Of a DNA stretch of 64,000 bases, positions 44,629 to 54,132 are shown one piece after another. Positions within the stretch are counted from its first letter, which is position 1. Each line of letters opens with the position of its first letter. The translations under genes were made by a program, and so were the position numbers. Origin of the DNA: Streptomyces populi (GTDB taxonomy: Bacteria; Actinomycetota; Actinomycetes; Streptomycetales; Streptomycetaceae); the NCBI RefSeq assembly GCF_002911015.1, contig NZ_KZ626852.1, positions 57,155 to 121,154 on the forward strand. The letters are read 5' to 3'. The notes below the pieces were generated by a model, which saw nothing but the letters and a program-made list of their open reading frames with translations, made no database searches and had not been told where the DNA came from.

Positions 44629-46101
44629 ATGACCACCGCCACGCTTCAAGCCCCCGCATCACGTACCTATCCGTCGCTACGCGCGGCGTGGATTCCTCTG
44701 GCCGCCCTCTGCCTGGCCTTCTTCGTCGAGATGGTCGACAACACGCTGCTGTCGATCGCGCTGCCCACGATCGGCCGTGACCTCGGCGGCGGGACGACCG
44801 CGCTGCAATGGGTCACCGGGGCGTACTCGCTGACCTTCGGCGGTCTGTTGCTCACCGCCGGCTCGATGGCCGACCGGCTCGGCCGCCGCCGGGTGCTCCT
44901 GGTCGGACTCACCGCGTTCGGCTCGGTGAGCCTGTGCGTCGTCCTCGTCAGCACCACGGGCGAGCTCATAGCCCTGCGGGCCGTGCTCGGCATCGCCGCC
45001 GCGGCGATGGCCCCGATCACGAACTCACTGGTCTTCCGCCTGTTCGACGACGCGGCCCTGCGGATGCGCGCCATGACGGTGATGATCGTCGTCGGCATGT
45101 CCGGTTTCGTCCTCGGACCGCTGCTCGGCGGTACGGCGCTGGCCCATGTGGGGTGGGAATGGCTGCTGGTCGTCAACGCCCCGATCGCACTGATCGCGTG
45201 CATCGGCGTCCGGCTCGGCGTCCCGGCCGACCGGCCGGAGGACCTGACCGCCGACAAGCTCGACATGCCGGGCGCCGTCCTGAGCATCGCCACCATCGGA
45301 CTCGCCTGCTACTCGCTGACCAGCGGTGTCGAGCACGGCTGGCTCTCGGCCGTCACCCTCGCGTCGATCGTGGGCGCCCTCGTCGCCGCGATCGCGTTCG
45401 TGCGGCACGAGCGCCGCAGCGCGGCCCCCATGCTGGACCTGCGTCTCTTCTCCGACGGCACCGTCCGCGGCGCCGCCATCGCCCAGATCGGGACGTCCGT
45501 CGCGATGGCCAGCGTGATGTTCGGGCTGATCCTCCACTTCCAGTACGCCTACGGATGGAGCCCGGTGCGGGCCGGCCTGGCCAATCTGCCGATCATCGTG
45601 ACGATGCTCGCCGCGACTCCGCTGTCCGAGTGGCTCGCGCGCCGGTTCGGCCACCGCGTCGCCTGCCTGGTGGGCGCGGTCTGCCTGGCCGGCTCGCTGG
45701 CGGGTCTCGCCTGGGGCGTCGACCACGGGTACGCCGCCATCGCCGTCTGCATGGTGCTCATGACCGTGGGGCTGCGCACCGTGATGACGATCTGCGCGGT
45801 CGCACTCGTCGACGCGATGCCGAGCAACCGCACCTCCATCGGCGCCGCCCTCAACGACACCGCCCAGGAGGTCGGTTCCAGCGTCGGCACCGCCGTCGTC
45901 GGCACCCTGATCGCCGCGTTGGTCACCACCCGGCTCCCCGTCGGCACCTGGAGCGGCGACCTCGTCGCGTCGTTCTTCCACGGCGAGCGGATCACCTACG
46001 CCCTCCTCGCGGTCGTCGTCGGACTGATCACGGCCGGCGGTGCGCTGAGCCTCACCGACTCCCGCACCGTCGAGGAGCACGCGGTCGAGGAATCCGCCTG
46101 A
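44629..46101 (+). CDS. DHA2-family MFS exporter
   Basis: 490 residues from ATG 44629, with GAGAGGAC upstream. About 14 hydrophobic segments; FFVEMVDNTLLSIALPTIG (motif D1), GSMADRLGRRRVLL (motif A), FVLGPLLGGTALAHVGWEWLLVVNAPI (motif C). Typical of EmrB/QacA drug pumps. Controlled by the divergent TetR gene. A 10-bp hairpin 47 bases past the stop probably ends the transcript. Confidence 0.93.
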   Translation: MTTATLQAPASRTYPSLRAAWIPLAALCLAFFVEMVDNTLLSIALPTIGRDLGGGTTALQWVTGAYSLTFGGLLLTAGSMADRLGRRRVLLVGLTAFGSVSLCVVLVSTTGELIALRAVLGIAAAAMAPITNSLVFRLFDDAALRMRAMTVMIVVGMSGFVLGPLLGGTALAHVGWEWLLVVNAPIALIACIGVRLGVPADRPEDLTADKLDMPGAVLSIATIGLACYSLTSGVEHGWLSAVTLASIVGALVAAIAFVRHERRSAAPMLDLRLFSDGTVRGAAIAQIGTSVAMASVMFGLILHFQYAYGWSPVRAGLANLPIIVTMLAATPLSEWLARRFGHRVACLVGAVCLAGSLAGLAWGVDHGYAAIAVCMVLMTVGLRTVMTICAVALVDAMPSNRTSIGAALNDTAQEVGSSVGTAVVGTLIAALVTTRLPVGTWSGDLVASFFHGERITYALLAVVVGLITAGGALSLTDSRTVEEHAVEESA

Positions 46102-46147
46102 CGGCGAAGTCCGACGACGGCGTCACGGGACCTCTGGTGGCCACCCG

Positions 46148-46180
46148 GCCGAACACCCCACCCGTACGGAGGTGTTCGGC
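46148..46180. terminator. Hairpin after DHA2 exporter
   Basis: GCCGAACACC (46148-46157) pairs with GGTGTTCGGC (46171-46180), loop 13 bases, 47 bases after the stop. Confidence 0.65.
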
Positions 46181-46301
46181 TCAGGGAACCGAGACATTCC
46201 CCGTCGGACGTGGATCTCGCCGCGCGTGGCCACTGACGTACTGCCCCTGCCGGTCGGCACCTGTTCGTCGGCGCGTGAGGAAAGTCGACGGCCGCGCACC
46301 G

Positions 46302-46784
46302 TCAAGTGCGGCTGTCGGTCGGGACGGTGATGACCGGTTCGAAGTCGGCGGGCAGGAGCCCCACGACGAGATCCACGGCTTCTTCGGCGGTCTCGACTTC
46401 GCCGATCACGGCGGAGGGATCGCGGCGGCGGACCCTGAACGATCCGTTGCGCAAGGGTTCGACGGATCCGGCCTGGACGGTCCAGGGGTAGCCGGTGCGG
46501 CTGCTGAAGAGCAGAGCGAAGTGACTGGTGAACGGGTACAGCCGCCGCAGCCGCGACGCCGCGGCAGCGGCCTTCAGCAGTGGAACGATGCCCGGACAGG
46601 GACGTCCGGGTGAACGGATCTCGTGGACATCGCGCTTCCACTGCCAGGCGAGTTGCAGAGACAGCCACTGGGCTTCGACGATCGCGGCCGACCCGTGACG
46701 GCGTGCTTCGGCCGTGTCGGGCATGACCGGCTTCGGGGGCAAGGGCGGTTGTCGGGAGGCGTGGCTGCTCGGTTCCACTGTCAC
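46302..46784 (-). CDS. DUF6193-like protein (natural-product-associated family)
   Basis: 160 residues from GTG 46784, AGGGG seven bases upstream. The segment IVEAQWLSLQLAWQWKRD followed by PLLKAAAAASRLRRLYPFTSHFALLFSSRTGYPW and ETAEEAVDLVVGLLPADFEP matches DUF6193 (PxTSHxxLxFS and TAEEAVxLVVxxLP signatures). The family is sometimes annotated as natural-product biosynthesis, but no biosynthetic genes surround it here. It is a small cytosolic protein with a Pro-rich N-terminus. Confidence 0.75.
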   Translation of the reverse strand: MTVEPSSHASRQPPLPPKPVMPDTAEARRHGSAAIVEAQWLSLQLAWQWKRDVHEIRSPGRPCPGIVPLLKAAAAASRLRRLYPFTSHFALLFSSRTGYPWTVQAGSVEPLRNGSFRVRRRDPSAVIGEVETAEEAVDLVVGLLPADFEPVITVPTDSRT

Positions 46785-46945
46785 AGTGTGCCCCTGAGTC
46801 GGGCGTTCACGGAACCAGAGGCAGTGCCGGATGCGTGACCGACGCCAGCGGACCGGAGAACGGCCCAGGCCGAGGAGGGCTTCGTGGACGCCGTCGTCCG
46901 GGGCCTGGCAGTCTGCCGGTTGAACGGCCCGGCAGCCCTGGGTCC

Positions 46946-47545
46946 TCAGCCGTGGACCGGGAAGGACGCCTGGAACGCCAGGCGCTCGTCCGCCGCGTCG
47001 CCGATGCCGGCGAGAACCCCGTCGAGCGCGATGAACTCCTCCCAGGCCGCCCGGCCGGTCGCTTCGGCCAGCCGGGCCACGACGAGGTCCTCCAGGTCGG
47101 GAACGCGCTTGTTCTTCCAGATCTTGTCGGCGAGGCTCACCAGAAGGTCTTCCACATCGACGGGCGACTCCGCCCACGACGCGTGCGTGGCGGCAAAGCG
47201 GGCCAGCCTCGGGCTGACGCCGTGGCCCAGCAGAAGCGTCTGCCCGGCCTCCTCGTGCGCGGCCCCGGGACCCGAGAGCTCGGAGAGGTGCACCGTCTTG
47301 CCCACGTCGTGCGTGGCCGCCCCGAAGAGCACGGCCTCGCGGTCGAAGACCACCGCGGGGTGAGTCCGCTCCATCCAGTCGACCAGCTGGTGCGCGACGT
47401 CGTGGACGGCCCGCAGGTGGGCCGCCAGCCGCGGCGGACTACCCAGCTCCGACAGAAGGTCTGCGACACGGTCGGGCAGCGGGAGCAGGGGTGGGTCGAC
47501 GGTGCCGCTCATGGCTCTCGACAAGAGGGTGCTGTTGGCCATCAC
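46946..47545 (-). CDS. HD-domain phosphohydrolase
   Basis: 199 residues from GTG 47545; TACTCT (47552-47557, minus strand) ends six bases before it, supporting a leaderless start over ATG 47512. HD motif: HLRAVHDVAHQLVDWM, then FGAATHDVGKTVH with the His-Asp metal pair, and a later Asp in VSLADKIWKNKRVPD. Typical of small HD proteins acting on nucleotides or phosphate esters. Single gene. Confidence 0.88.
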   Translation of the reverse strand: MMANSTLLSRAMSGTVDPPLLPLPDRVADLLSELGSPPRLAAHLRAVHDVAHQLVDWMERTHPAVVFDREAVLFGAATHDVGKTVHLSELSGPGAAHEEAGQTLLLGHGVSPRLARFAATHASWAESPVDVEDLLVSLADKIWKNKRVPDLEDLVVARLAEATGRAAWEEFIALDGVLAGIGDAADERLAFQASFPVHG

Positions 47546-47695
47546 CGCGTCAGAGTACTGACAGCGCTCCCTGCTCCTGTCCGTCGAGCATCCCGTCGCC
47601 GACCTTTTCCCCGGTCGTCGTGATCCCGGTGGTGTGGTCGGCGCCGGACCCGGGAGGAACGGGTTCTGCCCGGGTTTCCACCCCGCGCCGGACCG

Positions 47696-48541
47696 TCACT
47701 GCGTGTCGAACCCCGTGCCCCGGGAGACCTTCTCCCACGCGGCGAGTTCGGCCCGCACCGAATCCAGGTGACCGACGAGGAAGTCCACCGCGTCGCCGCC
47801 GAGGGCGAGCCTCAGCGGGGTGTTCTCGGCTTCCAGGGCCTGCCGGATCGCCGCCGCGGCCTTCGCCGGGTCCCCGGGCTGCGTACCGGAGCCGTCCCGC
47901 ACCATCTTCCGGGTCGCGCCGACCTTCTCCGCGTACGCCGGGTGCTCCTCGGAGAAGTAGGCCGCGCCCTTGCCGAACAGGTTGGTGCGGAAGGCGCCGG
48001 GCTCAACGATCAGCACCTTGATGCCGAACGGGGTCACCTCGTCGGCCAAGCCCTCGGACAACTGCTCCAGCGCCGCCTTGGTCGCGCTGTAGGCGGAGAA
48101 CCCGGCGAAGGACAACTGCCCGCCGAAACTGCTCATGTTCACGATCGATCCGCTGCCCCGCTCCCGCATCTGCGGCAGCAGCGCCCGGGTCAGACGGGCC
48201 GGACCGAACACGTGCACCTCGAACAGGTCCCGCAGTTCGTCGTCGGTGGTCTCCTCGAACGCCCCGATCTGCGTGCGCCCGGCGTTGTTCACCAGCACGT
48301 CGACCCGGCCGTAGCGGGCCAGAACGTCGGCGGCCACCGCGTCGATCCGCCCGCCGTCGGTGACGTCGAGACCGATCGCCTCCACCCGGTCGGGGTACGC
48401 GGCGACCAGGTCGGCCAGCGCCTCGGTCCGTCGGGCCGTCCCGATCACCGTGTCCCCGGCGGCCACCGCGGCCTCGGCGATGGCCCGCCCGAAGCCGCTG
48501 CTCGCGCCCGTGACCAGCCAGACCTTGCCGTTCTCGGTCAT
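47696..48541 (-). CDS. Short-chain dehydrogenase/reductase
   Basis: 281 residues from ATG 48541, with GGGAGACGAAGAG upstream. SDR signatures: VWLVTGASSGFGRAIAEAA (TGxxxGxG), VLVNNAGRTQIG (NNAG), then a catalytic Ser in IVNMSSFGGQ and YSATKAAL (YxxxK), and VEPGAFRTNLF. Divergent from a LysR regulator that likely controls it. Confidence 0.93.
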   Translation of the reverse strand: MTENGKVWLVTGASSGFGRAIAEAAVAAGDTVIGTARRTEALADLVAAYPDRVEAIGLDVTDGGRIDAVAADVLARYGRVDVLVNNAGRTQIGAFEETTDDELRDLFEVHVFGPARLTRALLPQMRERGSGSIVNMSSFGGQLSFAGFSAYSATKAALEQLSEGLADEVTPFGIKVLIVEPGAFRTNLFGKGAAYFSEEHPAYAEKVGATRKMVRDGSGTQPGDPAKAAAAIRQALEAENTPLRLALGGDAVDFLVGHLDSVRAELAAWEKVSRGTGFDTQ

Positions 48542-48649
48542 CTCTTCGTCTCCCTCGTCGACTGCCGTCCGGGACATCCCCGCCGACAGCCCTGATCCTC
48601 GGCCGGGATCCAGGGCCGTGTCCAAGACCTGTTGTGATAGCCATGCGTT

Positions 48650-49564
48650 ATGGACGTCCACGGGCGCGATCTGCGCTACTTCGTCGCGATCGCCGAGGAA
48701 TTAAGTTTCACCCGGGCCGCCGAGCGGCTGTTCGTCTCCCAGCCCGCGCTCAGCAAACAGATACGGATGCTGGAGAAACAGCTCGGCGCGTGTCTGTTCC
48801 GCCGGGACCGGAGGAAGGTGCGGCTGACGGCGACGGGGGAAGCCCTGCTGCCGCACGCCCGCGAGACGCTGGCCACCTGGCGGGCCGCCGAAGCGGCGGT
48901 GGAGGAGGCGAAGGCCGCCGAACGGCACACCTTGGTGATCGGCATGTCCACCAGCCCGGGCCGTGGACTGCTGCCCGCCCTGCGGACCCGGCTGGTCTCC
49001 CTGTACCCGGACGCACGGCCCGTTCTGCGGCAGGTCAACTGGGCCGACCCCAGCGCCGGACTGGCGGACGGGTCCAGCGACGTCGCGTTCGTCTGGCTGC
49101 CGCTCCCGGACGGCGAACGCTACCGGTACGCGATCGTGGCCCAGGAACCACGCATCGTGGCGCTGCCCCACGGGCACCCCCTGGCCGCCCGGGCCGCGGC
49201 CGACCGCGAGGGCGCGGTGGACTTCACCGATCTCCTCGACGAGCCGTTCCTCGCCCTCCCTCCCGAGGCCGGTCCACTGCGGGACCACTGGCTGGCCCTG
49301 GACTCCCGTGGCGATCACGCGCCACGGATAGGCGGGGTGGTGGCCAGCGCCGAGGAGACCCACGAGGCGGTCGCCAACGGCCAGGGAGTGGCACTGCTGG
49401 CGACCGGAAACGCCCCGCTGGTCGTCCGGGACGAGGTGATCGCCGTGCCGGTCCGCGGCATTTCTCCGTCCCGCCTGGCGGTGGCTGCACGCCAGGACGA
49501 CGAGCGGCCCACGGTGCTGGCCTACCTGGCCGCAGCGGAAAAAGTGGGAGCCGGCACCTCCTGA
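48650..49564 (+). CDS. LysR-family regulator
   Basis: 304 residues from ATG 48650. HTH: LRYFVAIAEELSFTRAAERLFVSQPALSKQIRMLEKQLGACLFRRDRRKVRLTATGEALL, the standard LysR N-terminus, plus a two-lobe ligand domain. A LysR-like dyad ATA-N9-TAT (48637-48651, with T-N11-A) overlaps its start, suggesting autoregulation and control of the divergent SDR gene. Confidence 0.92.
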   Translation: MDVHGRDLRYFVAIAEELSFTRAAERLFVSQPALSKQIRMLEKQLGACLFRRDRRKVRLTATGEALLPHARETLATWRAAEAAVEEAKAAERHTLVIGMSTSPGRGLLPALRTRLVSLYPDARPVLRQVNWADPSAGLADGSSDVAFVWLPLPDGERYRYAIVAQEPRIVALPHGHPLAARAAADREGAVDFTDLLDEPFLALPPEAGPLRDHWLALDSRGDHAPRIGGVVASAEETHEAVANGQGVALLATGNAPLVVRDEVIAVPVRGISPSRLAVAARQDDERPTVLAYLAAAEKVGAGTS

Positions 49565-49580
49565 CCACGCGCTCGGCGCT

Positions 49581-49602
49581 GTCGCCGAGCCGGCTCGGCG
49601 AC
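49581..49602. terminator. Perfect 9-bp stem after LysR gene
   Basis: GTCGCCGAG-CCGG-CTCGGCGAC, 16 bases past the stop, a likely terminator. Confidence 0.6.
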
Positions 49603-49708
49603 GAGCACGGCGGCCCCGTGCGGACGGCGGAGCCGCTCCCGTGCGTGTCCGATCTGCTGTCGGCAGAGCAGCCTGGGCGTTCGGCTCCGGGAGTGCTTGG
49701 GTGGGGGG

Positions 49709-50695
49709 ATGGAGATCTTGGTTCTGGGCGGTACGGCCTGGGTGGGCCGGGAGTTGTCCCGGCAGGCGATCGAACGCGGCCATCGGGTGACGTGCCTGGC
49801 CCGCGGTGAGAGCGGGGACGCCGCGGACGGCGCGAGACTGGTGGCCGCCGACCGGCGCGATCCCTCGGCGTACGAACCCCTGCTCGACCGGGAATGGGAC
49901 GCGGTCGTCGAAGTGTCCTGGCAGCCTGCCTTCGTCCGTGGGGCGGTCGGCGCACTGGGCGGCAGGGCCAGGCACTGGGCCTATGTCTCCTCCGTCAGCG
50001 CCTACGCCAGCCACGCCTCGCCGGGCGCGGACGAGTCCGCGGCCCTCCTCGCCCCGACCGACCGGAGCGAGGTCGACCAGGCGTCGTACGGCGAGGCCAA
50101 GGTCACCTGCGAGCAGGCGACGGCGGGCGTCGTGGGCGACCGCCTCCTCATCGCCCGCGCCGGTCTCATCGGCGGCCCGGGCGATCACAGCGGACGCTCC
50201 GGCTACTGGGTGGCCCGTGCCGCGCGCGACCGGCAGGGGCCGATGCTGGTTCCCGACGCACCGGACACGCCGACCCAGGCGGTCGACGTGCGGGACCTCA
50301 CCGCCTGGCTGCTCGACGCCGCGGAGGCGGGGAGCACCGGAACCTACGACGCCGTCGGCCCGGTCGTCCCGTTCCAGGAGTGGATCGAGCTGTCCCGCGC
50401 CATCGGCGGGCACACGGCTCCGGTGGTCACCGCCGACTCGGCGTGGCTGCTGGCGAACGGCGTGACCGAGTTCATGGGCCCCGAGTCCCTGCCGATGTGG
50501 GTGGTCGAACCGGGCTGGGAAGGCTTCTCGGCCCGGAACGGGTCCGCGGCGCTTGCCGCGGGGCTGCGCCACCGGTCCCGATCCGAACTGCTGGCCGACA
50601 CACTGCGCTGGGAGCGCGAACAGGGTCTCGACCGGGCGAGGCGTGCCGGCCTCAGCACCCGGCGCGAGCGCGAGTTGCTCGACGCCCTCGGCTGA
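49709..50695 (+). CDS. NAD-dependent epimerase/dehydratase-like protein
   Basis: 328 residues from ATG 49709 with GGTGGGGGG upstream. Rossmann start: [25 protein letters not shown] (GGTxxxGxxL). [18 protein letters not shown] and [13 protein letters not shown] hold the SDR Ser and YxxxK pair. The protein resembles actinobacterial extended-SDR reductases (isoflavone-reductase-like). It precedes a CMD-like gene with an ECF41-type promoter; epimerases are among known ECF41 partners. Confidence 0.88.
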   Translation: MEILVLGGTAWVGRELSRQAIERGHRVTCLARGESGDAADGARLVAADRRDPSAYEPLLDREWDAVVEVSWQPAFVRGAVGALGGRARHWAYVSSVSAYASHASPGADESAALLAPTDRSEVDQASYGEAKVTCEQATAGVVGDRLLIARAGLIGGPGDHSGRSGYWVARAARDRQGPMLVPDAPDTPTQAVDVRDLTAWLLDAAEAGSTGTYDAVGPVVPFQEWIELSRAIGGHTAPVVTADSAWLLANGVTEFMGPESLPMWVVEPGWEGFSARNGSAALAAGLRHRSRSELLADTLRWEREQGLDRARRAGLSTRRERELLDALG

Positions 50696-50945
50696 CGGCC
50701 CCGGCCCCTGCCGGGAACGGCAGGTGGCCGCCCCGCAGTCGGCCCGGCCACCGGGCACTCGGCCGCCCCTCTCGTCGGGCCCCATCCTCCTTTCGAGCAC
50801 GGGGCACGCCTTGACGGCCGCCCGAACCAAGGCCGACTCGGGGAGGACGCCGTCGGCCGAACCCGGTCCGGGGCGTGCGCGGCGGCCGGCCCACGGTCCC
50901 GTCACCTGGTTCCGCGCACGTCGGCGAAAAGAATTTCCCGGGTCC

Positions 50946-50972
50946 TGTCACGTTCCGGTGCGCCGGTCCGTC
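50946..50972 (+). promoter_or_regulatory. ECF41-like promoter
   Basis: TGTCACG (50946-50952), 16-base spacer, CGTC (50969-50972), 46 bases before the CMD-like start. ECF41 sigma factors recognise TGTCACA ... CGTC elements upstream of carboxymuconolactone decarboxylase/oxidoreductase/epimerase genes. No ECF gene is in the window. The remaining space 50696-50945 shows nothing else. Confidence 0.6.
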
Positions 50973-51017
50973 AGTGCGGTGAAGACGCTGAGCAGACGGA
51001 CGCGAAGGAGCGCAGTC

Positions 51018-51506
51018 ATGACGAACACCTCGATCTCCCGTATGCCGAACCCGGGCGAGTTCGTGCCGGAGCTGAACGACATCAGTGCGGCCCTTTTCCG
51101 GGCGACGGGCAACCGTTCGGTGCCGCGGACCACGATGAGCCTGGTCCACCTGCGGGCCGGACAGATCGTCGGCAACACGTATCTGACGGTCCTGAACACC
51201 GGTTTCCTGCGCAAGGCGGGGGAGTCCGAGGAGCGCATCACGGCGGTGTCCTCCTGGCAGGACGCCCCGTACTTCACCGATGCCGAGCGTGCCGCCCTGG
51301 CCCTGGTGGAGGCCACCCTGCAGCCCGCTCCGCACGGCCGGGAGCGTGTCACGGACGAGCTGTACGCGGAGGTGGCCAGGCATTACGAGCAGAAGGCGCT
51401 GGCCACCCTGACCATCGCGATCGGCCAGATCGGCTTCTTCATCGCGCTGGCCGTCATCGGCAAGCCCCAGCCGGTCACCTCCCTCGCCGACGAGCAGTGG
51501 GACTGA
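51018..51506 (+). CDS. Carboxymuconolactone decarboxylase-like protein lacking catalytic cysteines
   Basis: 162 residues from ATG 51018, with GAAGGAG upstream. The conserved frame is clear: VHLRAGQIVGNTYLTVLN, then TGFLRKAGESEERITAVSSWQDAPYFTDAERAALALVEA. In AhpD/CMD proteins this region reads QINGCxxC; here Asn53 and Leu56 replace the two Cys, and the whole protein has no Cys. It cannot work as an AhpD-type peroxidase and may be regulatory, structural or a different enzyme. The ECF41-like promoter upstream supports membership of the ECF41 regulon. Confidence 0.85.
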   Translation: MTNTSISRMPNPGEFVPELNDISAALFRATGNRSVPRTTMSLVHLRAGQIVGNTYLTVLNTGFLRKAGESEERITAVSSWQDAPYFTDAERAALALVEATLQPAPHGRERVTDELYAEVARHYEQKALATLTIAIGQIGFFIALAVIGKPQPVTSLADEQWD

Positions 51507-51670
51507 ACCGGTCCCCTTGCCGTACGAGCGTTCAACCCGCTCGTGCGTTCAGCGCTCCGGCCGGAGGGACGGACGCCGCTCCGGCCGGCCGCGCCCCGGA
51601 CCGCCGAGGCTGCGGCGGGCGGGTGCGGGTTCCGCCTGCGACGGACCTGTTCCCACCGGCCGTCGGGCTG

Positions 51671-52786
51671 TCAGCGCAGGCCGCTGTAGGCGGCCATCAC
51701 GATCTCCATGCCGCGGTTGTCCTCCTGCCGGTCCCGGTCGATCATCTGGTTCATGACGTAGGCCACCGTCATGCGTGAACCGGGATCGCTCACGACCAGC
51801 GAGCCGCCCCAGCCGCCCCAGCCGAAGGTGTTGCCGAACCTGGCGAAGCCCACCGTCCAGGACATCGGTGTCCCCAGCACGCGGTCGTCACCGCGGAACA
51901 CCTCCTGCCACGCGGGCTCGCAACCCCGGAGGGACAGCAGTCGCACACCGCCGGCCGAACCCTGGTTCGCCAGCACCGACTGCACGAGGGCGACGGATCG
52001 GGCGTTGCCGTAACCGTTCACCGCAGGGATCTGCGCACGGCGCCAGGCCGTGGAGTTGACGTCCTTGACCCGGATCGCGGCACCGGTGTCCTCCCGGTGT
52101 GTGCCGTCCGGTCCTGGTGGTGCGCTGGCGGCGTACTCCTCGGTCCGTGACGGCGGCGGGATGAGCGGTGCGACGCGATGGTCGTGCTCGGTGGAGAGCC
52201 CGATGTGGAAGTCCGCGCCCAGCGGTCCGGCCACCTCTTCGGCGAAGAACTCGCCGAGACTGCGGCCGGTGATGCGGCGGACGATCTCACCCACGAGGAA
52301 GCCGAAGGTGAGCGCGTGATAGCCGGCGGCCGTTCCCGGCTCCCATTCGGGTGCCTGCGCGGCCAGTCCTGCCGTCACGTTCTCCCAGGCGTAGAGCTCC
52401 TCGACCGTCTTCAGCCCGGGCAGGTCCGGAAGCCCCGCGGTGTGCGACAGCACGTGCCGCACCAGCACGTTCTCCTTGCCGGCCGCGGCGAACTCGGGCC
52501 AGTAGGCGGTGACCGGCGCGGACAGGTCGAGCTCGCCCCGGTCGGCCAGGACCAGCGCGCACAGGGCGACCATGTTCTTGGTCGTCGAGTTCACGCCGGT
52601 GAGGGTGTCGCGTTCCCAGGCGACGGAGCGGTTCGCGTCGGCGTACCCGCCCCAGACGTCCGCCACCGGCTCGCCGTCGACATAGACGGCCGCCGAGGCG
52701 CCCACGTCGTCCTTGTCGAGCAAGGCCGCGAGTGCCTCACGGACTGCGGCGAACCGCGGATCGCAATGTCCCTTACTATCGGTCAT
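51671..52786 (-). CDS. Serine beta-lactamase-fold hydrolase (class C/EstB-like)
   Basis: 371 residues from ATG 52786 (TGAGG upstream). Active-site motifs: NSTTK (Ser67, Lys70), YHA (Tyr156, the Y-x-N position), and a C-terminal GWGGWGGS region where the KTG-type motif is expected. No signal peptide, so it is probably a cytosolic esterase rather than an antibiotic-degrading enzyme. Divergent from the AraC/GyrI-like gene (286 bases, nothing else seen). Confidence 0.9.
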   Translation of the reverse strand: MTDSKGHCDPRFAAVREALAALLDKDDVGASAAVYVDGEPVADVWGGYADANRSVAWERDTLTGVNSTTKNMVALCALVLADRGELDLSAPVTAYWPEFAAAGKENVLVRHVLSHTAGLPDLPGLKTVEELYAWENVTAGLAAQAPEWEPGTAAGYHALTFGFLVGEIVRRITGRSLGEFFAEEVAGPLGADFHIGLSTEHDHRVAPLIPPPSRTEEYAASAPPGPDGTHREDTGAAIRVKDVNSTAWRRAQIPAVNGYGNARSVALVQSVLANQGSAGGVRLLSLRGCEPAWQEVFRGDDRVLGTPMSWTVGFARFGNTFGWGGWGGSLVVSDPGSRMTVAYVMNQMIDRDRQEDNRGMEIVMAAYSGLR

Positions 52787-53072
52787 GGGTGTAAGCCTCA
52801 GGCGATGCCGGGGCTCCCTGCCCGACAATTCCCGTACTGGTTCTGTCGGGCGGGGCGCGATCGAATCTTCTCCGCTCGAGCGAGGCGGCCTGGCGGCCGT
52901 GTGGTCGGCCCGTCGACCGACCGCTCCTGTGTCCGCCCCGCGACCGGCGGACGGCCCGGTCGTCCCGGGGCCGGCAGTATCGGTGGCCGCTCCCGCGGGG
53001 AACAACCCCGGGGGTCACTCGTCGGCGTGGGCGCTCCTCCGGCAAGGACACGGGAAGGAAGGGCGGATACGC

Positions 53073-53954
53073 GTGCTGGAGCGGTTGAACGAGGCGCTGG
53101 ACCACCTGGAAGCCTGCCTCGACCGGGAGGTCGACATGGCCGAGGTGGCCCGGATCGCCGCGGTGTCGGAGTACCACTTCCGGCGGTTGTTCTCCGCGCT
53201 GGCCGGGATGCCGCTCCCGCTCTACGTGCGGCGCCGGCGGATGACGCTCGCCGGGGCCGAGGTGCTGGCCGGGGAGCTGACGCTGCTCGATGTCGCGGTG
53301 CGGTACGGGTACGGCTCGGGCGAGGCGTTCGCCCGGGCGTTCCGGTCGGTGCACGGCATCGGCCCGGGCGAGGCCCGGCGCACGGGCGCGGTGCTCACGA
53401 CACAGCCGCGCATGTCCTTCCGTGTCGTCGTCGAAGGCAGTACGGCCATGCGGTACCGGATCGTGGAGAAGGAGCCGTTCCGGGTCCTCGGCAGGAAGGC
53501 CCGGGTCCCCCTCGTGCACGACGGGGACAACGCGGCCGCCGCGGCGCACTTGGAGAGCCTGGACGAGCAGGTGATCGTACGGATGAAGGAGCTGGACCAC
53601 CGGGAGCCGGCGGGGGTTCTGTCGGCGGTGGTGTACCTGACCGACAGCCGGGAGGAGGGCGCCGAGGCGGACTACTGGATCGGTGTGGTGACCGGTCCCG
53701 AGGCGGCCGCCGAGGAGCTCGACGCCCTCGACGTGCCGGCCGGGACCTGGGCGGTCTTCGACAACCACGGGCCCTATCCGAGCGCCCTCCAGGAGCTGTG
53801 GCGAGACGTGTTCACGCAGTGGTTCCCCTCGAACCTGTACGTGAGCCGGCCGGGTCCGGAGCTGCTGCGGACGCGGCCGGTGGAGATCGGTGCGGAGACC
53901 GACTCCCAGTTGTGGATCCCGGTCGAGCGGGGCGGCGGGAGCGCCGGGGCGTGA
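53073..53954 (+). CDS. AraC-family regulator with GyrI-like effector domain
   Basis: 293 residues from GTG 53073 (GGAAGGAAGGG upstream). N-terminal AraC double HTH: DMAEVARIAAVSEYHFRRLFSALAGMPLPLYVRRRRMTLA, then LLDVAVRYGYGSGEAFARAFRSVHGIGPGEAR. The C-terminal ~160 residues resemble GyrI/Rob-type ligand-binding domains (YRIVEKEPFRVLGRKARVPL ... WAVFDNHGPYPSALQELWRDVF). Likely a multidrug-responsive activator. Confidence 0.92.
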   Translation: MLERLNEALDHLEACLDREVDMAEVARIAAVSEYHFRRLFSALAGMPLPLYVRRRRMTLAGAEVLAGELTLLDVAVRYGYGSGEAFARAFRSVHGIGPGEARRTGAVLTTQPRMSFRVVVEGSTAMRYRIVEKEPFRVLGRKARVPLVHDGDNAAAAAHLESLDEQVIVRMKELDHREPAGVLSAVVYLTDSREEGAEADYWIGVVTGPEAAAEELDALDVPAGTWAVFDNHGPYPSALQELWRDVFTQWFPSNLYVSRPGPELLRTRPVEIGAETDSQLWIPVERGGGSAGA

Positions 53955-54132
53955 ACACCGTTACCCGGACCCGGAGTTCGGAAGTGATCAAGTCGCATGA
54001 GACGTTCTCCGAGCCTCGGGCCGTGCCGTTCACCGCGTCCTTCGCTTCCTCCAGGCCCGTTTCGTGGCCTCCCGGTGGGCCCCTTGACCGCCTGGATCTT
54101 CTTTCCGTCGCGCACGGGGGCGGCGAGACCTG

